Origin: Sphaeroforma sirkka
Taxonomy: Eukaryota > Opisthokonta > Ichthyosporea > Ichthyophonida
Assembly (NCBI GenBank): GCA_001586965.3
Contig: LUCW03002184.1
Coordinates: 50,001-95,000 of the forward strand
DNA length: 45,000 nucleotides
Direction: 5' to 3'
In this document: in pieces, positions 19,101 through 32,129 of the stretch
How positions within the stretch are numbered: position 1 is the stretch's first letter
Layout: every line of letters starts with the position of its first letter
Translations under genes and position numbers: made by a program
Notes under the pieces: model-generated
Database searches by the model: none
The model's input: only the letters and a program-made list of their open reading frames with translations
Told to the model about the DNA's origin: nothing

Positions 19101-20868
19101 CGGCCGCAGCCCTGCCCGAGCCTGCACCGGTACCTACACCTGCGCTATTAATATAACCCCTCCGCGTCACCAATGTGCCATTTCTAGAACCCCTGTGTGG
19201 CACACCCTCTGCGTCCATCCCCTGGTCACTATCACTACCACTCCCGGCCAGTGCATGGCTGTTCTGTGACGTGTACCGTGTTCGTGCCCTTTTGCCCTTC
19301 GACCGCCCTTGGGAGGAGCCTTCGCCCCCGTCTGCACTCGTGTCTGAGTCCACACCCACAGCATAGCTCTCCACACGGCGGCGCTTGGCGGCACCCTTCT
19401 GGTTCTTTCTGAGGGGGTTGTTAGTCTGTGCCGGTCTACTACGCACGGGCTTAACCACAGTATCTGAGCAGGCAATCACATCCTCGCCACTGCCACTGCC
19501 ATTGACATTGACATTGGTATTGTTGTGACTATGCTTGTCGCTATTGTCGTAGGTATTATTATTGTTATTGTCCCAGTAGTTGTTATTATCATCGGCTGAT
19601 TCGCTGTCACTGGAGAGTACAGGCCTCTTTCCCCTAGCTCGAGAGGTAGTGCGGCGTGTGCGTGATGGTTGCCGTGCCTGTGTATGTATGTGGAACGATT
19701 GAATATATTGAGAAGCATGCGAAGAGTGTGGTGTACACTCGGTTTGTGCCTTTGCAGGGACTATGCAATACATATAAGAAAATTTACGTAGAAAGCGTTA
19801 CTTAATCAGACTTTGCTAAGGCAACCAATAGTTGTACACTCAGGAATTATTAAATATACTTATGCGTGCTGTGCATTCGGCAATATATACACTTGTATAG
19901 GTACACAAAAATAAAATTTGTGTGGTAGTATATTGATATATGCATTGACGTATAATTGACCATCATATGTGCTAGTGAGTTGTGTGTGTGTGTGCGTCCT
20001 CGTACTTTTCACTGCTAGTGTTTGAGAGGTCAATCGGCGTACACGAAATCAACGGATGTGATAACATATACCGTCCTACATGTGTATTCACCAATGAGAT
20101 ATATGACCATATACGCGTACATAAGAGCACAGACTATGTATTAATCTACAACAATACACACAAATGTATAGATATGTCGTACTTGTGCACACATTTATGT
20201 GTGTGTACACCTACTATAAGCACACTTACACACCTTCGATCGTCTTGCCGACGAAGCTCGTTTACGTCCGCGCCTATTGAGCACTATAAAGGTAGCCAAG
20301 TATGTTGTAAATTAGTTTATGTATGTGACAGGGAGGTCACAATAGACACACATACACAGGAATAAATACAAATACAAAGCCAAAAATACGTATGCATACA
20401 CATACACACACAAAAAATATATACATACATGCCACACACACATACACACACACATACATAATATATATATATGCACACACACACATATATATATATATAC
20501 ATACATACATGTATACATACATGCATACATACATACATACATACATACATGCACACACGCGTATAATAATATACGCACGTGCACACACACATAATTTATA
20601 TATACACACACACAGGTTTTATATATATATATATACATACATGCATACATACATACATTATGCACGCACACACACACATAATAATATATACATGCGCACA
20701 CACACACACTATATATATATATATATACCCTACACTTACATACACACACGCACGCATATATTTATATACATGTGTACATACATACATGCATACATACATA
20801 CATGTATACATACATACATACATACATGTATACATACATGGCATACATACATACATACATACGCACAC

Positions 20869-20926
<58 letters not shown>

Positions 20927-23900
20927 GTATATTTGGAAATCTACGCATACACTTGCATAAACAGATATATGCACGTGTATATAAAAATACTCATGCACTT
21001 ACCTCCAAAGTCTGAGTCTGACCCATCGCCAGAATCAGTATCGCTCGATGACTGAGTATCACTGTCGTCTGAAATGTCGGATTCTACAGCTCGTTTACCT
21101 CTCCCAGTACCATTAACACCTCGCGATAACCTCTTTTTGGGTTTAGATTTGGGTTTGGGTTGGGGTTCGGCGCTAGTTTTGGATCCGACTCTGGCTTTTG
21201 ATGTGGCCTTGTGTTTACCTGTACTGGCGGTTTTCTTCCTACCCCGGGTGCGGGTCGCTTTGGGATATTCCAAATCCGACAAATCCGACGAGAAATTGGA
21301 CTCAGTGTCGGATTCCGACACGTCAGTTTCGGACTCCTCCGACGACGTGACATGATAGGCATCACTGCTTGAAGGCTGTGTAATTTGGATAACGATGAAC
21401 GATATGTTTGAATAGTTTCAGATGATCGTAGAATATATAGGGAAGTGTGCATAGGCTGACCGGGGATTCGAATGACTATTTATGATCGGACAGCGTGCCT
21501 AGCAGGCTCACACTCTTTAAGATATGTGCATATATACATGTAGATCTTAGACATTGAAATATTATGAAGATAGCAATATATATTGGTAAAAACATATTCG
21601 TAATAGCAGATATCTCATACACAGCACATGTCAATTTATAGACAATTATCTTTAGAAGCAAGGCGTTCCATACACACACACACACATACCGCATCCGGGA
21701 CCACTTCGGGGGCATCGACATCGATTGTGTCATCATCAGCGTCTATGTAGACAGTATTGTTGCGCCTTCTGGCGGAGGTTCCTGTGATAAAAAGGTTGAT
21801 CAGATATCAGATAAGGATTTCAATGGGGCGTGTGTGCTCGGCATACATATACTCGCATACATAAGACAAACAGCATCATTATCGCCATCTATACAGACGG
21901 TGCTGGTGAAAGGGAATGTGAGAAAAACACTACAGTGAGGTGTGTACGCTATCTGTGGTACGCGTTAATAAGCGGCCATTCGATCGTTCGCTTATAAGAC
22001 CTCGCCGAAACAAGATACACAGAACCAACTACTATAAGTCAAACATATCAGCAGTATAAAATACACACGTGCACAAAAACATACTCTGATACACACATAT
22101 ACGTACACACACACCTCTTTGGTACATTCGCTGTAGTTATGTATGCTTACCATTGGCAGCTGGCGATCTCCGTAACGGAGCACGTCTGTTGGCAGCCCAA
22201 CGATCATTCGCTAATATTACCTACCCAGACACAGATACATGGAACTACTTCATAGCACAGACACACAAGACACCATCCATAGAAACACAAATGTATACAC
22301 ATACATACGCTGACACAACTACGTCTGCGTACCATTCCCTGCCGGCGATCTTCCGGAGCGGTCGAGGGGAGGCGCGCGTCTGTTGGCTGCCAAACGATCG
22401 TTCGCTGAGGTGCTCAGAATAACTGCCGTGCTCGCGCTAACCTTGTTCTCCTGCTCTTTCTTCCGCTTGCGATTCATTTCACGTTTATACGCACTGTTTC
22501 GAGCACGCGACTGAGCCAGCGTACGCTCCTGTTCCTGCTGACCGAGCGTCACCTGGATGAGAGGTTTGAGGTTTAGGGTTAGAATTAATGATTTAGGGTT
22601 GTGACTTATTATTTTTTGTATAAGGTTTAATAATGGGTATATTATGAAGAGAAGTAAAGCGTAATTTTTAAACAGTCTCTAAGAAAAGAAGACTATAGTT
22701 ATTATAGTTCCTCATAGCGACAACTCCGCTCGTGCTCTTGAATAACTACTGCTTTCATTTAGAAATCTAGATACTTTCGGGATAAGGACCTGAAAACAAT
22801 ATTCAAACTCTCGAGTTCAGAGGTCATATTGATCCTGAAAAGACTATGCATACGTATGGTCCACTTCTCTTTGGAATTGAGATACTTTCGAGATATGGAC
22901 CTGAAAATTATATTTAAACTCTCGAATTCAGGGTTTATATTGATCCTGAAAAGACTATGCAAACTTATGGTACGCTTCTGTTCGATGACCTAGTGTAACC
23001 TGCAGGTGTTGTCATGGGTTGGATCGCAGACATTCATAGAACAGTCCAACCAAACATATGGGCCATACTGGGTGAATTGTAGTACTCTGATATATAACAT
23101 CAATGAGACTTCACTATCACGCAAGACATGTGGGTCTTGATTTTCAGTACATTTCGCTGATAGCGACTAGTAGTACAGTGTGCCAAAGCCAGCCGAATTC
23201 TTACAAAGCTAAACGCGTCACTCCAATATAGATAGATATACATCATACACAAAGATAAACATATGAGTGAAGGTTCGAAATGACATACTATCTTAGTATT
23301 GGCTTTGGTCCGTTTCGATAGCTGATACGCAAGATTGCTCTCCTCCGCTTTAGCGAGTTCATCACCATGCCTCACATACTCTTCCAATGCACGTCTCGGC
23401 TGTACTGGCCAGTAGTTGCAATACTCTTCTTCCGTTAGCTGGATAGAATAAGCCCCCCGTATGCAAAAGATCAGAAGAGAAGAAAACACATCGCCCGATA
23501 TATAGAAAAATGAAGCGACAAACGGGCAAATTGTATATAGGATCTATAAGCCAACAAGTGAACAGATTGTATATAGAATCTATAAGCCAACAAGCGAACA
23601 GATTGTATATAGGATCTATAAGTCAACAAGTGAGCAGATTGTATATAATAACTATAAGTCAATAAGTGAACATATTGTATATAGGATCTATAAGTCAACA
23701 AGTGAAAAGACAGTTTTGCGTGAGACTGGAAACGAAAGGGCTGCAAAGCGGCAGATAAGCCTACTGTTGACGACGCACACAGTGCAATCGATCGGTGATT
23801 GTATAGGTCAATGACAACATAACTATTAAAATAAACATAAATGTATAAATATATACATAACAATGCTATAATAATCAAGTTCGTAGAACGTAAACATAAA

Positions 23901-24422
23901 CATAAAGCACACACACACACTATATATATATATATATATATATATAAATTTGAGATTTTACCAAACACACCTGCTCCGCATAGGGGATGCCCGCCAGAGA
24001 GCACACTCGGCGATCCGGACAGGCCATAATGGGCACATTCAGCTGCGAGTCCATGACAACACCATTGACCACACATCTGTTGGGGAATACGAGGATGAAT
24101 TGAAATGAGTAAGTAAGACTCTCCTTGTACCTCTATACAAGCACGTGTGCATGTATTCACTACACGTACATCGGGGAAAAGAAAATACAGGATGGCGAGA
24201 TATGCTACTTTGCGAACAGGAAAGGTACCGTCGCAATACAGACAGAAATATAAGTTCAGTAGAAGAAAAACACATTCCTTGCATACTTTGTGCATGTCAA
24301 CTCGGATGCAAGAACAAAGAAAAACTGAATAAATATGCAGTTATATATATATATATATATATATATACGAGAGGCATATAGATACATACATACATAACAC
24401 GTACATTCCAAGGTATATATAC

Positions 24423-24474
<52 letters not shown>

Positions 24475-24528
24475 GAGAGGCATATAGATACATACATACA
24501 TAACACGTACATTCCAAGGTATATATAC

Positions 24529-24593
<65 letters not shown>

Positions 24594-26425
24594 TATTCAT
24601 CAATATCTTACATACACAGGGTAGTCACTACGACTGTCTCTCTCATCGAATTGTTGTTCTTTTGGCTCAACCTTCTTCCCTCTGATCTCGGGTGCTATGA
24701 CTGACACATTGCCAAACGAGTCCGTGATGGCAATGCACAGCCCATCGGGCGAGAATCTTCCGTCTGTGATCCCGTCTGTATAGGATCGAAAAAGCAGATG
24801 AGAATATGGAATAGATAAGTATGATAGTTCGTATATATATATATATGTAATGATACACTCATACACACACACATATATATACATACATACATACATAAAA
24901 ACATGCACACACACACACATACATACATCATAAAAACATGCACACACACACACACACATATATATATACAAATAAAAATATATATTCACATTCACAAATA
25001 CATACAAGTATGACACATATTGACACATGCAGTTATGAAATGTAGACCATTGCGCGCTGATTTGGAGCTTAACCAAGGACAAAACTAGTCTTGTTTACAT
25101 GTACACATAGATATGATTATGAACATATGAAAATAAAGAAATATTGGAACAAACTTGTGCATTGTCTGAATGTGTAAGGCCAGTGATGAATGCCCATATT
25201 AAAGATAAGTACATCTGAGCTTAATCAGACAATATACAGATAAAGTACATACGTGTGTACAGATAAAGTACATACGTGTATTCATAGTGAAGGGATCGTG
25301 GTTCCAGATCATTTTCAAGCAAGTGCCTTCGATGATGTCCCACAAGATCAGGCGACCGTCGTGCCCTCCTGACAATACCACACTTGGGTCTGTGGGGTGC
25401 GGCTGTATGGGATACATTGGCGTACAGCGGATCATGGTAAGTCGAATTGTCGTATATATACACGATTATCGGGATGCTATAGATATACATAGTCGTCCGT
25501 GAGACTACAATACGTTTCCGTACCAACAGCAAGGTATAGACGATTGACGGGTCAGGTTGTACGAGACACAATGCTGTAGATAGAGACCATGGGGGTTCAT
25601 ATGATTGTCGTTAAAACGGGCAAGGTTATGAATAATTGACAGGCGAGACTGGGCGGGACACATTCCTACATACGATCACGGTTGTCCATATTATAAACGT
25701 ATAAACGGTAAGGGATAAACGGTCAACAGGTGAAATGTATGCGACACATTCCTACATACGATCACGGTTGTCCATATTATAAACGTATAAACGGTAAGGG
25801 ATAAACGGCTAGTAGGTGAGCTGTGTGCGACTCATGGTCACACATGAGACCACGGAGTTTCACATAGGCGTCACATAAGTACTAAGGCATGGCCGGTTGA
25901 CAGTAGAGGCTAACCCAACACATTGGCGTACACACGCTCACAGTGCACCTTATAACTGTCGTATGAACAGCAACTGGGTTTATCGCTAAGCACAAGGGGC
26001 CAGTTCCCACCAATTCACCCAACACTACACAATCTAACCTACTACAAGCAACCAAGTATGAAGTATTGACAGGGAAGACTGCATGACACATACCTCTAGT
26101 ACGTAGATGATGTTGGCGTGACCAACGAGGGTATGGATGTGTTCCTTTGTGTTTGGATTCCACACTTTAACTGTGCAGTCACCCACGGCGGTGATCACCA
26201 TCGTATCGTCGCAATTGAAACAAACCATCGAGACCTGCAAAATTTTAGAGTATACATTTGATAGTATACATTTTATTGAAAGTAACAATTTGTAAATACA
26301 TAAAGGTAAATCTATTTGTATATGCATACATGCACACACACACATTTATAAATATACAGATAGATATAGTACATATAAGCATACATATACAAAAAAATAA
26401 ACAAAGGCGTCTATAATATATATAT

Positions 26426-26493
<68 letters not shown>

Positions 26494-26495
26494 CT

Positions 26496-26526
<31 letters not shown>

Positions 26527-26593
26527 TATATATATAAATAGAAATATATATATAGATACAGATATAGAAGTACGTACATACATACATATACAT

Positions 26594-26625
<32 letters not shown>

Positions 26626-29600
26626 CATGGGCATACCTGTTGGTAATCTAGCAGCTGGGATGGCTTTAGCGTGGCCATGTAGTCCTTCGCCCGTTTGTTG
26701 TTTGCTTCATCCAGAATCTTTCGTCCGAATGTTTTTGGGTCCTGAACCGGACAGATATAGGTTATGAACCCAGAAAGGGATTGGAGAATATATATTATAT
26801 CTTTTGAAGTATGCACACCACCTATCCTAGCCTGATCAAAGAAGAATGAGGCCCGATTTAAATATTAAAACTCGCAGTGATAGCCATATAAACCGATTTG
26901 CACGATGACAATGTGTATATATCCAGGACATGGAGTGTGCCGAGTTTTCAGGCACATTACACACTATTCTGCTAAACTGTCCCGTTGCACTACACCCAAT
27001 AAGTACAACGAGGCCATCCCATACAGGTGCACATACACAAAAACATACACTTTAAAAACACACAATGTTCTTATATACCGCCGCGAAAAGTGTGCCAATC
27101 AGTAGTGCACACCAGGTGTGCTTGTACGTCCACATTGGATGTCCACACGGCTTCTGTGGATCCCACACTTTTGCGGTATAATCCATCAAACCCATAGCAA
27201 AGTCACATAAATCCACACGTACGCGTAATTATACACACATACACATACAATACACGTACACGTATACGTAGAGATACACATACAGATACACATACACCGA
27301 CCCGTACAACTTGCATCTTAACACTCTATCATTACTTACAGTCGCAAAAGGAGTGCCGATCGGATTGCACACCAGGTATGCCTGTACATCCAATACGTTA
27401 GATATCCATACGCCATCCTTCAAGTCCCACACTCTCGCGGTGCCATCCAGAGAACCCGTCGCAAAGCGACAGCCGCGTGTACCAAACTTGAGTGTGCCGA
27501 TCTTGTTCTTGTGTCCAGGCAATTCATCAAGCTTGACGGGATCAAATCCCCGTTTGAGATGGTAAATGTAACTTTCTCCCCGGGTGGAGCCCTGTAAAGG
27601 TATAAACGTATGCGTAAAAGGTATGAGAATGTATGGGTTTGTATATAAATATACGGACCGGATATAAACGGAAAGAGAAAACAAGAACATTTACGTATGT
27701 TTGTAAAGCATACGACCTGAAGGATATAAGTAAACGTATCAAACACATGAATGTATTTATTCCGTAATTCCGGGTTGATCAAACATACGCATATACAGAA
27801 TACACAGGTTTGCACGTCCCAGATGAATTCGATATACAAAGAGAACAGATCGTTCTATGGGTGAAGCTAAAACAGATGAATTCGATAAAAAAAAATGCAA
27901 AGAGAAAAGACACGAGTGTTCGTTCTATGGGTGAAGCTGAAACAGATGAATTCGATATTGCAAAGAGAATAAACACGAGTGTTCGTTCTATGGGTGAAGC
28001 TAAAACAGTTGAATTCGATATTGCAAAGAGAATAGACACGAGTGTTCGTACTATGTGTGAGGGGTACACTCGTCCCAAATTAGGACAATCTCGTTGTTCC
28101 CTCTGGAAGCTGGACAGTTTATGCACTGCCAATGATATTGAATGTGAACTAGACAATCACATACCTACCACTGCAACGAGAGATACCCCATACACACATC
28201 CCACTGGCAAAAGGATCGGTCATAGTCCAATTCTCAATACATTCATCCCAAAGCATATGTAGACTCTTACGTATCACCTACACTACCACAGAAACAAAAA
28301 ACCACATCAACCGTGTGACACACGCACACACACACGCACACACACACACGCACAGACATAGACACAGACACAGACACACCCACACACCACGGCGAAAAAG
28401 GATCCACCCGAGCTGCTATCACCGGCCGTCAAGTGGTCCTTCATGGTCACCTTCTCGGCATACTCCACTCGCAGCCGATAGGACGCGTCGGCACTCCCTA
28501 GCGTGTTCTTGTAGAATCTGGCGGTGCCATCTGCCCCGATAGTCACCACGTACTGGTTGTCGGGGTATGGGGAGGCGCTCACAAAGACGTTGTGCAGCTC
28601 TCGACCGCTGGAGTTGTGGATGACCTGTAACTGATCGCCTGTGCGTTTAGGGTGAAAAAGAAAAGAAAAGAAAGCGTGTTGAGCCAAGAATAGCCTATTT
28701 AAAATGTGTTGCGCATGTGATATGGATAGGCGTGTGAGGTGGAAGAAAAGAAAAGAAAGAGTGTTGAGCCAAGAACCACCCCTTTAGAATGTGTTGCGCA
28801 TGTGATATGGATAGGCGTGTGGGGTGAAAAAGAAAAGAGTGTTGAGCCAAGAACTACCCCTTTAGAATGTGTTGCCCATGTGATATGAATAGGCGTCAGG
28901 TGGTCTGTTATCACAGATTGGGTTACGAACAAGAAAAAACAAACACTTTAGACTCCGATAAATTAATAATAAAACGCCAAATAGAAACTGCAAAAACGGC
29001 AGATTAGATCGATATACACGTATGCACGGGCCTATAGGACAGAAGTACTAATAGGCCGACATACATATGTATATATGTGTGTCAAGTGTCTGCATGTATT
29101 TTCTGTAATCCAGACATGTAACTTGAAGCATATACCAGATAAACACACATGTATATAATATGCGTGTTCAAAAGTGTCTGCATGCAAATTCTGTAATCCA
29201 TTTGAGCATATCTCAGTTGAGCACATAGGTGTCTAAGTGTATTGACGGTATTCGAAACACATACCTTTTATCATATCCCAGATAACGGTCACCTTGTCCC
29301 TACAGGCTGACACTAGCGTGGTATTATCGCTACTGATGGAGATATCGACCACTTCGCGAGTATGACCTCTGCACATGTACGTATTCAATAGGATTACCAA
29401 AAACAGGTAAGAGGTATAATATATAAATATACATATATATACATACTATTGAGTTCGATTCAAGTAGAAATAAGCACGATTGTGGTAGACTGCGACGTAG
29501 GTCGATCTTCCCCACGGATTGATGAAAACCGTAGAGGTTGACTTTTAGACGTTTTACAATGGGTGCTAAGATGCTGTCCATTCCCTTGATTAGCTCAACA

Positions 29601-30046
29601 TACATTGAAACGTCATATCACACGCAAAAAATTCGATATTCTCAATTCTCAATTCGACATAGATACATAGATACATACATTATATATATATATATATATA
29701 TATACATGCATATATATACATATACATACACACATATACATACACATACACACACACACATATATATATATACATATACATATACATATATATATGTATA
29801 TATATATATATACTCTCATTGAATGTATACAATTGAAAAAGTAGCCTACCGTAGTGTGCGCATTAGCTCCCCAGTAATTGCAGACCATATTTTAATATTT
29901 CCATCGTCGCCGGCGGTGATGACTCGAGTGCCGGTGCGGTCGTATAGACAGCAGTAAATAGGCCGAGTGTGGCCAAAAACCTGCACATCGAGTCGAAGAT
30001 TTTGATCAATTATATGAGAACACGCACACATACACACACTCACAGA

Positions 30047-30117
<71 letters not shown>

Positions 30118-30140
30118 TGATACCGGATGGCAATACTTGC

Positions 30141-30191
<51 letters not shown>

Positions 30192-30856
30192 TGATACCGG
30201 ATGGCAATACTTGCCTCATTGAGTGACATTCCTTAAGCTAAATTTTTGTTACCTCCGTAGCGAAAAGATTCTATTTCTGGGTCAACACATATATGACGTG
30301 CATAACAAACACAAAAGCTTATTATTAATACACACTAGTCAACTATACACATATACACATACATATAATAATACACAAAAAAGTTCATATACGTAACACA
30401 TTACACAGTACCCTTCGTCCACGCCATACCTTCCAGCGTGCCCCGTGTTCCGCATACTTGGTGCTCCGTTCCAGATCACTGCGGTTATACGCTTTGAACG
30501 ACTGACGGAACCGCAGATTTCTCATAGATCGGCTCGAGCCCAGCTTGGAATTGTGGTGAAGAACCCGGTCCATTCGTTTGAACCCTGTTCTCTTGGCCAT
30601 AGTACTACTCGGTGGCTGGGAAATAACGCCTTCTTCGCTAGCAGCCTTGGCTGTATCAGCCTTACGTACGATAACCGCAGGTGTATTCGGAGTACGAGCG
30701 ATGCGTTGCATGAGGCTCTTCATGGCGACCTCGGGGTCCTATTTGAGCAGAGAGAGGAGGCAAAACAAACGGATTTTGAAGGTAAGCATACATATATATA
30801 TATATATACACACACACATATATATATATTTATATATACATACATGCATACACACA

Positions 30857-30928
<72 letters not shown>

Positions 30929-32060
30929 TAGATTATAGATTTAGATATAGTTATGTATATATGCTAAAACATTCGGATATAGAAGGAAAGCATATTAGTG
31001 TATTCTGTATACATACTGTGCGAGCTGAAAAGATATACACCAAAAACACCCGATTCGGAACTATTCGCCGTATCAAATTAGGTATATAGGAGAGTTCAGA
31101 TCATCTAGACTGAAGATATAGGCATATATATACTGTTTATATACTGATACTGGTCGTCAGGTGTAAACCTTCGTCATCTAACAGCACAGGCCAAGCACAT
31201 TCTAATTGTGAGCGTAGATATCGAAGACACGGCCGCCCTCCTTAGATTTAAACAGAGCATATGGACTACCGTATCCAGAGTGAGCATTTTCTAGCTTATA
31301 AAACTTGACTGGCATAAAGTGAGCATATAAAAACCAACTGACAGAAAGCATATGAACTACTCTTTCCAGAGTGAGCATTTTCCAGCTTATTAAACTTGAC
31401 TGGTTTAGAGTGAGCATACAGAAACCAACCAACGTTGAGTTGGCCGCATCACGCCCTCATTTGAGACGGTAACTGGGAGTATCGCCCTGATGAGCTCAGG
31501 GCTGGTATAAATACAAAGCATAGGCAACACTACCACATGTTTACGAGTTAAGCACATGCAACGTGCACTTAACCAAGCACATTCAACGCGTCCTTAGACT
31601 ATACATTCGATCTCGTGCTGAGGACATACCGACGCGTGCCTCCAGATGTATTCCTCGGCTGTGTACTGGCGCACATTGAAGTTGATATCATATCGATGTG
31701 GCAGCGTGCCCTTCCTCTCCATCTCCTTGCTCATCTCCTCAACTGTGCCATACCATGGAGTCCCCGCGAGTTTTTGGGCACTGATCAGGAGATACTGCAC
31801 AAGCACGGATGGAGATATTCGAGTTGATGAGGGCGTAAAGAAGGTATGTACGAGCATAACACAGTATTCATATATATATTGATATATCCTATCTGCTTGA
31901 TAGCAAAATTAAAACAACGTATAGCCTTAACAATCACATTATAAGGACACATTTTTGAAGCTACAATAGGATTGCTCGCATTGCTTGAAGGGCGAACCAT
32001 CACGACTTTGTATAGTGTCAACGACAAGTGCAGTATATATATATACATATACATATACTA

Positions 32061-32129
<69 letters not shown>

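Noticed and set aside
18868..19475. Plus-strand and alternative-frame ORFs of 60-133 codons
   Set aside because: Shadows of the large GC-richer linker exon 19 on the minus strand, whose frame joins exons 18 and 20 in phase.
27075..27215. A mutually exclusive alternative WD40 exon
   Set aside because: The copy carries a one-base deletion that shifts frame in the middle of the blade, so it cannot replace exon 8 functionally.
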